From positions 1 to 64,000 of the forward strand of contig JAUNVL010000005.1 in assembly GCA_030537675.1 (NCBI GenBank): a DNA stretch of 64,000 nucleotides, read 5' to 3'. The notes under the pieces are model-generated. The model made no database searches, was not told the origin of the DNA, and saw only the letters and a program-made list of their open reading frames with translations. Both the position numbers and the translations under genes were made by a program. Positions 1-7,633 of the stretch are shown here, piece by piece. The stretch comes from Propionibacteriaceae bacterium. GTDB lineage: Bacteria; Actinomycetota; Actinomycetes; Propionibacteriales; Propionibacteriaceae. Each line of letters opens with the position of its first letter. Within the stretch, counting starts at the first letter, position 1.

Positions 1-2015
1 GCCTCCAGGAAGGGGGTCACCATGTCCGACTTCACGGGGCCGGGGCGAAACAGCGAGATGTCGATGATGATGTCGTGGAAGGTTTCGGGACCGAACTTGC
101 CCACCAGCTCACGCTGGCCGGGCGACTCGATCTGGAAACAGCCGAGCGTGGCCCGGTTCGCGATCATGTCATAGGTGTCGGGGTCGTCGAACGGGGCCAG
201 CGCATCGATGTCCGGTGTGGGGCCCGGTGGCTGGGTACGCCGGATCTCGTCCAGCGCGTGCGCCATCGACGACTGCATCCGGATACCCAGCACGTCCAGC
301 TTCAGCAGGCCGAGGTCCTCCACGTCGTCCTTGTCGAACTGACTCATGGGGAAGCCCCCGTAACTGGCTTCCATGGGGGTGCGCTGCCCCAGCGAGGAGT
401 CGCTGAGCAGCACGCCGCAGGGGTGCAGGGCGATGTGGCGGGGCAGTCCGTCGAGCGATTCCACCAGGGTGAACAGCACCTCCAGCCGCTGTTCACCCAG
501 GCCTGCGGCCCTCAGTTCCGGCAGATCGCGCAACGCCGCCTTCGCGTCGCGTGCCCGGACATGCGGGAACGCCTTGGCCATGGCATCGATCTCGGCGGGC
601 GGCAGGCTGAGCGCCGCACCGACGTCACGGACGGCATGGCGCACCCGGTAGGTCTCCAACATGGCCACGCACGAGACGCGCTGCCCGCCGAAGGACTGCA
701 GCACTTTCTCGTAGATCTCGGTGCGGCGGTGGGACTCCACATCAAGGTCGATGTCAGGCAGCGCCTGCCGCAGTGGGGAGAGGAACCGCTCCATCAGCAG
801 CCCGTGGGCCAGTGGGTCGACGCCGGAGACGCCCAGCGCATAATTCACGAGGCTGCCGGCTCCCGAGCCACGGGCGGCGCAACGGACACCGAGGTCGCGG
901 ATGAGTTGCACCACGTCTGCCACCGTCAGGAAGTAGGACTCGAATCCGAGTTTTCCGATGACGGCCAGTTCGTCGTCGAGCCGGTCCGAGACGTCCCTGC
1001 TCGGTGTGGGGTACCGCGCGTTCAGCCCTGCCTCGCAGCGGGCGCGCAGCACCGCGGGTGCCTGTTCGATGGTGGTGCCCAGCGTCTCGAACTCGGGCAG
1101 CCGGATCTCCCCCAGACCGATGTCGGCAATGGGTTCCAGACGGCACCGCAGCGCCAGTTCGCGGGTGCGTCGCAGCAGCGCATCCGGATCCTCACCCGCC
1201 AGGTGCGCCGCTTCCTGCGCAGCGAAAGCCATGGCTGCGGCGGGCTTCAGGTGTCCCTCCGCGTTGCGGCGGTCGATGTTGCGCAGGTCCAGGGGCACCA
1301 GTCGGCGCGTGGCGTCCAGTACATCGGCGGTGGCCGCCTGCTCCCTGCGTGCCATTCGCACCATGTTGGTGAGCACCGACTCCGTCCCCGTGTCCGACGC
1401 CAACCGCAGGATCCCGGCAGCATGGTGCGCGGAGGTGGCACCCCTGCCCCCGACGTGGTGGTTGGTGGCAGCCAGCACCAACTGGTTGCCCAGCGCGTCA
1501 CGCCACACCGCCAACTGACGCTGCGCATCGGGGAACCGGTCCATGGCCACCAGTGCGCCCACGTCGGAGTCCGCACCGAGGGTGACCACCACGTCGCGGC
1601 CCACGCAGTGCTGGAACACCAGTTCAGCCGTGACCACGGGGTTCCCCCGCTCCCCACTGAGGTGGGCGGCGGTGATGAGGGAACACAGCGTGGCCCAGCC
1701 GGCCCGCGAGGTGGCGGTCACCACCACCCGCGGCAGCCGGATGTCCCGCAACTGTCCACCGCGGGCGGCCGTGGGGCGGCGCGCCGGCAGCCCTCCGTCG
1801 CTCACGGCAAGATCCACACCCACCACCGGTGCGATCCCCGCCTTGAGGCAGGCCTTCGCGAACCGGACGGCTCCGTACAACCCGTTGCGGTCGGTCAGGC
1901 CGAGCGTGTCCATCCCCATGTCCGCCGCCGCAGCCACCAGTGCACTGGGATGGGAGGCGCCGTACAGGAACGAGTACCCGGACGCCACCCGCAGGTGGGT
2001 GAACTGCTCGATCAC
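1..2015 (-). CDS. dnaE2: Error-prone DNA polymerase III alpha subunit DnaE2 (partial)
   Basis: C-family replicative-type polymerase, cut by the left window edge, so only the first ~670 of about 1,050-1,100 residues are present. The GTG start at 2015 overlaps the upstream stop (GTGA) and follows GGAGGGG by 6 nt. The N-terminal PHP domain is degenerate: it reads THLRVASGYSFLYGASHP, where active PHP domains have an HxH pair. The palm motif PDIDLD is present. The N-terminus resembles the second, DnaE2-type polymerase of actinobacteria rather than the housekeeping DnaE1. DnaE2 carries out damage-induced mutagenic translesion synthesis. Its place as third gene of an SOS-box operon behind DUF6504 and SAV_6107-HEPN supports that role. 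ImuB is not visible in this window. Confidence 0.88.
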   Translation of the reverse strand, partial: MIEQFTHLRVASGYSFLYGASHPSALVAAAADMGMDTLGLTDRNGLYGAVRFAKACLKAGIAPVVGVDLAVSDGGLPARRPTAARGGQLRDIRLPRVVVTATSRAGWATLCSLITAAHLSGERGNPVVTAELVFQHCVGRDVVVTLGADSDVGALVAMDRFPDAQRQLAVWRDALGNQLVLAATNHHVGGRGATSAHHAAGILRLASDTGTESVLTNMVRMARREQAATADVLDATRRLVPLDLRNIDRRNAEGHLKPAAAMAFAAQEAAHLAGEDPDALLRRTRELALRCRLEPIADIGLGEIRLPEFETLGTTIEQAPAVLRARCEAGLNARYPTPSRDVSDRLDDELAVIGKLGFESYFLTVADVVQLIRDLGVRCAARGSGAGSLVNYALGVSGVDPLAHGLLMERFLSPLRQALPDIDLDVESHRRTEIYEKVLQSFGGQRVSCVAMLETYRVRHAVRDVGAALSLPPAEIDAMAKAFPHVRARDAKAALRDLPELRAAGLGEQRLEVLFTLVESLDGLPRHIALHPCGVLLSDSSLGQRTPMEASYGGFPMSQFDKDDVEDLGLLKLDVLGIRMQSSMAHALDEIRRTQPPGPTPDIDALAPFDDPDTYDMIANRATLGCFQIESPGQRELVGKFGPETFHDIIIDISLFRPGPVKSDMVTPFLE

Positions 2016-2392
2016 GAGACACCCCTCCGGAAATCCACCCTGCGGGCGATGTCGGTGACGAAGCGTTCGAGGTCCCGCACGAGGTCATCCGCCTCCCGTT
2101 CGACGACGATGGCCCGTTCCCCCGCCGCCACCACCTGCACGCGGGTGGAGAGGTAGCCGAAGAAGGCGGCCCACTCCGCCAGGTACGGGGCGCGGCGCGC
2201 CAGCAGTTCCCAGACGTCGTGGCGGCCACGCACACGGCCGGGCGTGGCGGAGATGACCACCAGCGCCAACTGCTCGGCCGCCCGGTGGGCAGCCACGTAC
2301 CGGTCGGCGGGATGCTCGATGCAACCGATGGCGGCCAGCGCCTGATCATCCTGTGGTCCCGTGTACCACGCTCGCGTGTTCGCGTCGGCCAT
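2012..2392 (-). CDS. SAV_6107-family HEPN domain protein
   Basis: A 126-residue all-helical protein matching the SAV_6107-type HEPN family that sits beside dnaE2/imuB in actinobacteria. The ATG shares one base with the stop of the DUF6504 gene (TGATG) and its own stop overlaps the dnaE2 start, so the three genes should be translationally coupled. An Rx4H pattern (R31...H36, RYVAAH) is visible. It resembles the HEPN ribonuclease signature but lies in an early helix, so catalysis is doubtful. No function is established; a role as accessory factor to mutagenic polymerase is inferred from context. Confidence 0.8.
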   Translation of the reverse strand: MADANTRAWYTGPQDDQALAAIGCIEHPADRYVAAHRAAEQLALVVISATPGRVRGRHDVWELLARRAPYLAEWAAFFGYLSTRVQVVAAGERAIVVEREADDLVRDLERFVTDIARRVDFRRGVS

Positions 2393-2742
2393 CAGTCGCA
2401 CACCGCCTGGAGCACCCAGTCGTCGCGGCCCACGGAGCGTGCCAGCTCGTACACGCCCCGCTGCATGCCGTTGCCCGCCTCGACGCGCCACACCTCCATC
2501 TCCTGCAGCAGGTCCGTCCGTGCGCCATCAGGGGTCTGCTGACCCAATGACCGTGCGGTTGTTGGCGGTGCGTTGGTGGCTGCGTCGCCGCGCGCTGCAG
2601 AGACCTGGGGCGATTCCCACCACGCCGTGGACCTGCTCCACCTGCCCTGGACCTCCTTGACCAGCAGCAACCGGTTGCGCCAGATGAACTGTTGTGGACG
2701 ATCGCTGAACAAGACGCAAATGGGTTCGTCGTAACTGCGCAT
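2392..2742 (-). CDS. DUF6504 family protein, first gene of the SOS cassette
   Basis: A 116-residue protein beginning MRSYDEPICV, with the central pattern QQFIWRNRLLLV typical of DUF6504. The start at 2742 follows GGAGG with 5 nt spacing. An in-frame ATG at 2922 exists but would add a low-complexity Pro/Gly-rich extension encoded by the leader hairpin, so I reject it. The family is a companion of actinobacterial translesion polymerases; its biochemical function is unknown. It is the first gene downstream of the LexA box. Confidence 0.8.
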   Translation of the reverse strand: MRSYDEPICVLFSDRPQQFIWRNRLLLVKEVQGRWSRSTAWWESPQVSAARGDAATNAPPTTARSLGQQTPDGARTDLLQEMEVWRVEAGNGMQRGVYELARSVGRDDWVLQAVCD

Positions 2743-2824
2743 GGGGGCCTCCGGGTTCGTTGCTGTCTTGGACAGCTGCGTTCGGTTCGACCCATGTCCG
2801 CCTTCAGACGGCATCCCCGGAGGA

Positions 2825-2872
2825 GGCTTTGGGCCCCGGCGCAGGGGTCGAGGCCACGCCGGGGCCCAAAGC
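2825..2872 (-). promoter_or_regulatory. Long perfect hairpin in the leader of the SOS operon
   Basis: Perfect 16-bp inverted repeat: arms 2826-2841 (GCTTTGGGCCCCGGCG) and 2857-2872, with a 15-nt loop. It lies between the proposed promoter and the first start codon at 2742, in the untranslated leader. No U-tract follows in the direction of transcription. It could be an attenuator, a leader terminator or an RNA-stability element. Confidence 0.7.
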
Positions 2873-2922
2873 GGCCCTCCGGTGCATCCAGGGTTGTTCC
2901 GAGCCCTTCCCCAAGGCCTCAT

Positions 2923-2938
2923 TCGAACAACCGTTCGA
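2923..2938. promoter_or_regulatory. LexA/SOS box
   Basis: TCGAACAACCGTTCGA is a perfect match to the actinobacterial SOS operator TCGAAC-N4-GTTCGA. It lies just downstream of the -10 element for the DUF6504-HEPN-dnaE2 operon, where bound LexA would block transcription. Confidence 0.9.
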
Positions 2939-2948
2939 TACGAGACCC

Positions 2949-2979
2949 ACTATAAGCCCGGCCCCCGACAGTCCGTCAA
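2949..2979 (-). promoter_or_regulatory. Putative promoter of the SOS cassette
   Basis: On the minus strand, TTGACG (2974-2979) and TTATAG (2950-2955) are separated by 18 bp. This is a close sigma70-type match directed at the DUF6504 operon, with the SOS box immediately downstream. Confidence 0.6.
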
Positions 2980-3025
2980 GGTCACCGCGAGTCGCGCCGT
3001 CCAGAGCGTGCTCGGGACCGTCGGG

Positions 3026-3490
3026 TCAGGCAGTCAGACTGGCGACGAGGTCCACGACCAGGTAGATCACGGCAACTGCGCCGACGCCCACGCCCACCCA
3101 GGTGGCCCACATGAACGATTCGGGGTGGGTGGGGGTCTCATCCTCATCAGCGTTGCGCTGAACGCGCATCCACACGGTGAACCCCGTGACCATCGCGCAC
3201 ATCAGCGCGTAGGCGAACGCCAGCACCACCGCCCCCATCATCGGGAGGCCGCGGTCCATGGAACGTGCGGAGAGGAACAGCGCAACGGCAAGCAGGAACG
3301 CTGAGGCAAAGATCAGCTTGCGGTCACTGAGCAGTGTGAGGATCTCCCGCCGCACGGGTGCAACAGGCCGACGCTGGTGCGGCGGCGTGGCCACCTGACG
3401 TACTTCCATGGCACCACGCATTGCCCACCCGACGGCCACTGCCATGAGCAGGATGGCGACAGGGACGGCCCACAGGATCTGACCGAACAC
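3026..3490 (-). CDS. Hypothetical membrane protein
   Basis: A 154-residue protein with about four predicted membrane segments: one near the N-terminus (QILWAVPVAILLMAVAVGWA), two in the middle and one near the C-terminus, with basic and Pro-rich linkers between. Two adjacent GTG codons are possible starts. I chose 3490 because it lies 7 nt after GGAGG; 3493 has only 4 nt. I recognise no family. It is oriented like the SOS cassette but ends upstream of that promoter, so it is probably a separate unit. Confidence 0.65.
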   Translation of the reverse strand: MFGQILWAVPVAILLMAVAVGWAMRGAMEVRQVATPPHQRRPVAPVRREILTLLSDRKLIFASAFLLAVALFLSARSMDRGLPMMGAVVLAFAYALMCAMVTGFTVWMRVQRNADEDETPTHPESFMWATWVGVGVGAVAVIYLVVDLVASLTA

Positions 3491-3579
3491 CACACAACCT
3501 CCGCGATTACGAGTCCGGGGAACTCCGCCGTGACTCTCCCCACAAAGCCTATCCCCGGCCGCCCCGGTGAGAGAATCAC

Positions 3580-3605
3580 GGCTTGGGGCAAGCCGGCCCC
3601 AGGCC
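3580..3605 (-). terminator. Hairpin downstream of the SHOCT gene
   Basis: A 10-bp stem (one G-U pair) with a 6-nt loop about 120 bp beyond the SHOCT gene's stop in a non-coding stretch. There is no clear T-run. Confidence 0.4.
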
Positions 3606-3724
3606 AGAAAGGATGACCCCGCGCATGCTGGCCCGCTGAGGGCCGCGCTCACTGCTGAGGCGTCATTTCCGGCGCTCGGGATGGCCGTCAGCGCGCCTGG
3701 GCGCGAGACACCCTCATCAGCGGC

Positions 3725-4102
3725 TCAGCTGAGAGCCTTGGCCTTGAGTTGGGTGTACTCCTCGGCAGAGATTGCCCCGTCGTCGAGCAGGGACTTGGCC
3801 CGCACGAGCTGGGCGGTGGGATCGGCCTCGCCAGCGACGGAGCGGATGTACTCCTCCTTCGACGCGCGAACGGCGTCCACGCCCGCCTGCCGACGCTGTG
3901 CCATCCCGCGCCCCCGGACAAGAATGTAGACCAGCGCGGTCACTGGGGGTGCGACGAACAACGCGATCAACCACACTGCCCGCACCCACCCGTTGAGTCC
4001 GGGATCGCGGAAGACGTCGCCAATCACCTGGAAGAGCACCATGAGGTAACTGATGAAGACGAAGCCCCACAGCATCAACCAGAAGAAGTCCCAGAAGTTC
4101 AT
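3725..4102 (-). CDS. SHOCT domain membrane protein
   Basis: A 125-residue protein with two hydrophobic helices (residues ~1-25 and ~38-60, the PLD nuclease N-terminal-like arrangement). It ends in a SHOCT motif, about residues 95-122, recognisable by LVRAKSLLDDGAISAEEYTQ. SHOCT segments are short helical modules thought to mediate oligomerisation. The ATG at 4102 is preceded by a GGA-containing purine-rich stretch. It is monocistronic and divergent from the methyltransferase remnant. No specific function can be given. Confidence 0.75.
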   Translation of the reverse strand: MNFWDFFWLMLWGFVFISYLMVLFQVIGDVFRDPGLNGWVRAVWLIALFVAPPVTALVYILVRGRGMAQRRQAGVDAVRASKEEYIRSVAGEADPTAQLVRAKSLLDDGAISAEEYTQLKAKALS

Positions 4103-4413
4103 TTTCTTTGATCCATTCGTTTTGTGTGGTCCGTGCCGTCGGTGACCACAAATAGTTTCGGCAGCCATAATCCTGACATCTGTCGGCCAAAATGGCATGT
4201 CCGGGACTTGGTGCCCACTTCCCCACCGTCACATGCACCTTCTCCACACTGCCGGATCGCCCTTCCGCCGCTGGCGCTCTCGACTCGATGCCAGGTCAAC
4301 TGGCCGGGGCGACGCCAAGTCCGTACGGACGGGTCAGTGGACGGCAGTCCGGCCGAGGCAGACGTCCACGAAGACTCCACGCCAACGGAGGCACCGGCAG
4401 CTACGCTCGCGTC
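4103..4413. other. Intergenic region without a gene
   Basis: A 311-bp divergent spacer. The part next to the SHOCT gene (about 4100-4200) is more AT-rich and probably holds its promoter, though I cannot assign -35/-10 boxes confidently. I see no RNA gene, repeat or ORF worth calling, apart from the TACGCT element at 4402. Confidence 0.6.
4402..4407 (+). promoter_or_regulatory. -10 element TACGCT, leaderless type
   Basis: TANNNT hexamer ending exactly 6 nt before the ATG at 4414, with no Shine-Dalgarno. It suggests that the remnant and the coupled phosphatase gene are still transcribed. Confidence 0.5.
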
Positions 4414-4785
4414 ATGGGCGACGAGGACTACCGGCAGGTCAACCGGGCCAACTGGAATGATCGCGCCCGGCTGCACCCACAGTCCCCGGGCTACGACCTG
4501 GACAGGTTCCGCCGCGACCCGTCGGTCCTGAGCGACGTGGTGCAGTTCGATGTCCCGCGGCTGGGTGATGTTTCCGGGCTGGAGGTGGTGCACCTGCAGT
4601 GCCACATCGGCACCGACACCCTTTCCCTGTCACGGCTGGGCGCGCAGGTCACGGGGCTCGACTTCAGCTCCGTCGCCATCGATTCGGCCAGGGCGTTGGC
4701 TTGGCTCAAGGAGGGGCGGGAGCGACTGCCACTCAGCTACACCCCGCAGACAACCAAACAGGCGACACAAGGAGACACGGCATGA
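4414..4785 (+). pseudogene. Class I SAM-dependent methyltransferase remnant (internal deletion)
   Basis: A 123-residue ORF, about half the ~260-280 residues usual for the family. The N-terminal cap (MGDEDYRQVNRANWNDRAR) and SAM-binding motif I (VVHLQCHIGTDTLSLSRLGA, then GLDFSSVAID) are intact. Immediately after motif II the sequence jumps to GRERLPLSYTPQTTK, which looks like the extreme C-terminal strand of the same family (RLPLMYTLxATK). The simplest reading is an in-frame internal deletion near 4690-4710 removing motifs III onward. It is probably inactive. The stop overlaps the phosphatase ATG (ATGA), so the remnant may persist for translational coupling. Confidence 0.75.
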
Positions 4786-5624
4786 CCGACCACTCATCCC
4801 TGGAAGCGCTGGCCATGGACGTGGCCCGCGAGGCGGGCGCACTGGCTGCGCGCCGTCGCGGCGAAGGCGTGAGCATCGCCGCCACGAAATCCTCCCTGGC
4901 CGACATTGTCACCGACGCCGACCGCGAGGTGGAAGCGCTCATCCGGGAGCGGCTCGCAGCCGCCCGGCCGGCGGACGGATTCCTGGGCGAGGAATCGGGC
5001 CACTCACCCGGTGTCTCCGACATCACGTGGATCGTGGACCCCATCGACGGCACGGTCAACTACACCTACGGCATCCCCGCGTACGCAGTCAGTATCGCCG
5101 CCGTCACGGGCGGAGTGGACCCGGCGTCCTGGAAAGCAGTCTCGGGAGCAGTTTTCAACCCGGTCGTGGGCGAAATGTTCCACGCCTCCCGCGGAGCCGG
5201 CGCCCACCTCGACGGCAGCCGGATCGCGGTGAACGCGGAGATCTCCCCCGCGGGAGCCATGGTGGCCACCGGATTCGGGTACGACCCGGCCTCGCGCCCG
5301 GCAACCCTGGCGCAGTTGGCACGCGTGATGCCGCTGATGCGAGACCTCCGAAGGATCGGGGCCGCGTCGCTCGACCTGGCCTACGTGGCCTGCGGCCGCC
5401 TCGACGGCTACTTCGAACGCGGCCTCAACCCCTGGGACCACGCGGCCGGCGCGCTGCTGGTCCAGGAAGCCGGAGGCCGCGTGGGGGGCGCCCCGCACGG
5501 CCGTCCCGGCCCGGGAATGACCATAGCCGCCATCGACCCGCTCTTCGAACAGCTCCACGATCTCCTGGGCGTCGACCTGGAGAGCCCACCGACAGCGCCA
5601 TCGAGCCATCCCACGTCGTCCTGA
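4782..5624 (+). CDS. Inositol monophosphatase family protein
   Basis: 280-residue Mg2+-dependent, Li+-sensitive-type sugar/inositol phosphatase. Metal and active-site motifs are present: E70-E71 in GEES, the signature WIVDPIDGTVNY (D86, D89, T91), and the C-terminal WDHAAGALLVQEAGG. The family dephosphorylates myo-inositol-1-phosphate and related sugar phosphates in the cytoplasm; the exact substrate cannot be read from sequence. The ATG overlaps the preceding stop and is also served by AAGGAG 7 nt upstream. Confidence 0.88.
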   Translation: MTDHSSLEALAMDVAREAGALAARRRGEGVSIAATKSSLADIVTDADREVEALIRERLAAARPADGFLGEESGHSPGVSDITWIVDPIDGTVNYTYGIPAYAVSIAAVTGGVDPASWKAVSGAVFNPVVGEMFHASRGAGAHLDGSRIAVNAEISPAGAMVATGFGYDPASRPATLAQLARVMPLMRDLRRIGAASLDLAYVACGRLDGYFERGLNPWDHAAGALLVQEAGGRVGGAPHGRPGPGMTIAAIDPLFEQLHDLLGVDLESPPTAPSSHPTSS

Positions 5625-5658
5625 CGATCCGGCGCCGATCCAGTCGTCGGGTACCTGG

Positions 5659-6507
5659 TCATTCCTCCCGGAGGAGCTGGACCCGGGGACGGATGGCAGC
5701 GGGGTCCTCCGCTTCGAAGCGGTTGCCGAATCCGTCCCTGATCTCGCCGACGCACACGCTCCCGGGCGGGCTGGATGCGCCTCGGAGGAAGACCGAGTCG
5801 ACGACGGCCCCGCCCGGGTGCGCCGTCGGATGGATGACGGCGGAGGATCCGCTCACGGCGAGGTTGGCATGCAGGAATTCCATGGGCGTGCCGCAGTCGA
5901 AGGCCATCCCCCGCGTGACGCACAGGTCGAGGGTGGCACGCCTCGGAGCCCAGACCTCCTCGTAGAGTCCGGAGGGCTCGGCCCTCAGACCCCTGGCCAG
6001 CGAGTTGGGCAGGAGGCTGGCCCCCACGAACCGCAGGGTGCCGAAGTCACTGGGACGACCGACGTCCTTGACCAGCAGACGGGGTCCCAGACGGTCCCAC
6101 CCCTCAATCAGGTCCCCGGGCAGTTCTTCGAGCCAGGTGTCCCCGTTGAGGATGAGCAGGTCGTCATCACCCAACCAGGGCCCCACGAGTGCGATGGCCC
6201 CGGCGGTCCCCATCAGGTGGGATTCCCGCGAGACATGGACGTGCATGGGCTGCACGAACTCCTCGATCTGATCCGCCAGGTGGAACGCGTTCACCGACGT
6301 CCTGGCCGCCACGGCACTCGCCTGGGTCAGCGCCCTGGCGAGCAACTCCTCGTTGTTGATCGTGAGGAGCGGCTTCGGTGTGAAGTCCGTGAAGGGGTGC
6401 ATCCGGGTACCGAGGCCGGCTGCCAGCACGAGGCACGCCAGAGCACGCGGAGCCGCTTCCGGAAGCCGTGTGTGGCCGCCCCTGACATCATCTGCTGACT
6501 GCATCAT
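5659..6507 (-). CDS. NDP-sugar pyrophosphorylase-type nucleotidyltransferase
   Basis: 282-residue protein of the NTP_transferase fold. The nucleotide-binding signature is LVLAAGLGTRMHPFTDFTPKP (residues ~26-46) and the metal Asp is in ILNGDTW. The family couples a sugar-1-phosphate to an NTP, or modifies phospho-amino alcohols. The C-terminus is shorter than in full GlmU/RmlA proteins and has no long hexapeptide repeat. Tandem ATG codons occur at 6507 and 6504. It lies 12 nt after the Thr-rich membrane protein gene, probably in one operon. The substrate is unknown. Confidence 0.8.
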   Translation of the reverse strand: MMQSADDVRGGHTRLPEAAPRALACLVLAAGLGTRMHPFTDFTPKPLLTINNEELLARALTQASAVAARTSVNAFHLADQIEEFVQPMHVHVSRESHLMGTAGAIALVGPWLGDDDLLILNGDTWLEELPGDLIEGWDRLGPRLLVKDVGRPSDFGTLRFVGASLLPNSLARGLRAEPSGLYEEVWAPRRATLDLCVTRGMAFDCGTPMEFLHANLAVSGSSAVIHPTAHPGGAVVDSVFLRGASSPPGSVCVGEIRDGFGNRFEAEDPAAIRPRVQLLREE

Positions 6508-6519
6508 CCGATCCTCGAC

Positions 6520-7458
6520 TCAGCGCACCTTGACGCTGTCGACCGAGGGCGCGGCCTCGCTGCCCGAGACGGAGCAGTCCACGGGTCGGTCAGTGTCATC
6601 GACGGTGGCAGCGACCTTGATGAACCACGCATCGAGGTCGGTGCGGAGCGCCGACACCAGTGCCTGCCCACCTGGAACTTTGATCTCGGCGTCGGGATAG
6701 GTGCTCTTCAACGTCGTTTCGGCGGCAGTGGCGCACGCCTGTGTGGCCGTCTCCACGGTCAGGCCCTGGGTGTTCTGCTGCGCCGGCGAATCCGTGACAA
6801 CAAGTGTGACGGTGGGTGCCGGATCAGCCGGGACCTTGACCGTTTCCGTGGACTCGACCTTCACCGTCTCGGTGGCAGTGGACTTGACCTTGGTGGTCTC
6901 GGTGGAGGTCACCTTCGACGTCTGCGTCGCCGTGGTCTCGATCTTCTTCGTCTCCGTGGCCGTCGCATTCGCCGTTTCCGTCACCGTGACCTCGGTGGGA
7001 TCCGGCTGGGTGGTCACGGGCGTCGCGACCATGGGTGGGGTCTCCTTCACGGTCGTGTCATCCCGGCTCGAACCCCACACGAACGCACCGATCGCCAGGG
7101 CGATCAGAAGTGCCCCCACAGCGATGAGCCATGTGCTCTTCCACCAGGGCTCTGGTTCCGGCTCGTCCAGGACCTCAGCCTCAACAGCCGATACCTCTGT
7201 GGGCATCACCCCCACCGGTGGAGGCACGTCCTCATGCACTGTTGTGGCCTCCACCGCGGGTGTGGCTTCTGTGGCGTCACCGCTGGTGGGACGGAAGATG
7301 TCATCCATCATCATCGAGGTGTCATCAGGCGCGGGGTCCTGCTCCGGGGTCCAGAGCTGGGTCGAGTCTTCCTCCGCGAGTTGCGTGGGCTCGTCGGCGG
7401 CATCAGCGTTCCCGGCGTCGGGATCGTGATTGCCCTCAGTACCGCCAATATCCGCCAT
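6520..7458 (-). CDS. Single-pass membrane protein with Thr/Glu/Lys-rich linker
   Basis: 312 residues. An acidic disordered cytoplasmic segment (1-~105) is followed by one membrane helix (STWLIAVGALLIALAIGAFV) and an extracytoplasmic linker of imperfect repeats of the type TETxKV(E/K)ST. A ~95-residue C-terminal domain carries two Cys (ATQACATAAE and PVDCSVSG) that could form a disulfide. The start at 7458 was chosen for GGAG 5 nt upstream; an in-frame ATG 33 nt earlier lacks this. I recognise no family. The topology resembles actinobacterial wall-associated proteins. Confidence 0.7.
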   Translation of the reverse strand: MADIGGTEGNHDPDAGNADAADEPTQLAEEDSTQLWTPEQDPAPDDTSMMMDDIFRPTSGDATEATPAVEATTVHEDVPPPVGVMPTEVSAVEAEVLDEPEPEPWWKSTWLIAVGALLIALAIGAFVWGSSRDDTTVKETPPMVATPVTTQPDPTEVTVTETANATATETKKIETTATQTSKVTSTETTKVKSTATETVKVESTETVKVPADPAPTVTLVVTDSPAQQNTQGLTVETATQACATAAETTLKSTYPDAEIKVPGGQALVSALRTDLDAWFIKVAATVDDTDRPVDCSVSGSEAAPSVDSVKVR

Positions 7459-7620
7459 TGTGACTCCTTGACCCTGCGCTGGCTGCGCCATGGACTTGGC
7501 TCAACTATCTCCAAGTGTGGGCGCAGGAGCCCTGGACCGCCACATGGACGCACCCATTGACCCGCAATGGGGGAGAAATTGAGCACTGCGGGCATCACCC
7601 GTCGGCCGGCTGCCCCCCAC

Positions 7621-7626
7621 TATCCT
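7621..7626 (+). promoter_or_regulatory. -10 element TATCCT, leaderless type
   Basis: TANNNT hexamer ending 7 nt before the ATG at 7634, with no Shine-Dalgarno in between. Confidence 0.5.
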
Positions 7627-7633
7627 GATCGTC

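Noticed and set aside
75..2156. 693-codon open frame on the plus strand
   Set aside because: It is antisense to dnaE2, whose minus-strand frame carries PHP and polymerase motifs. The plus-strand protein is low-complexity Arg/Gly/His typical of a GC-rich shadow frame.
2743..2922. N-terminal extension of the DUF6504 protein from an ATG at 2922
   Set aside because: The added 60 residues are encoded by the leader hairpin and have no family match; the start at 2742 has GGAGG at the right distance and the family's N-terminus.
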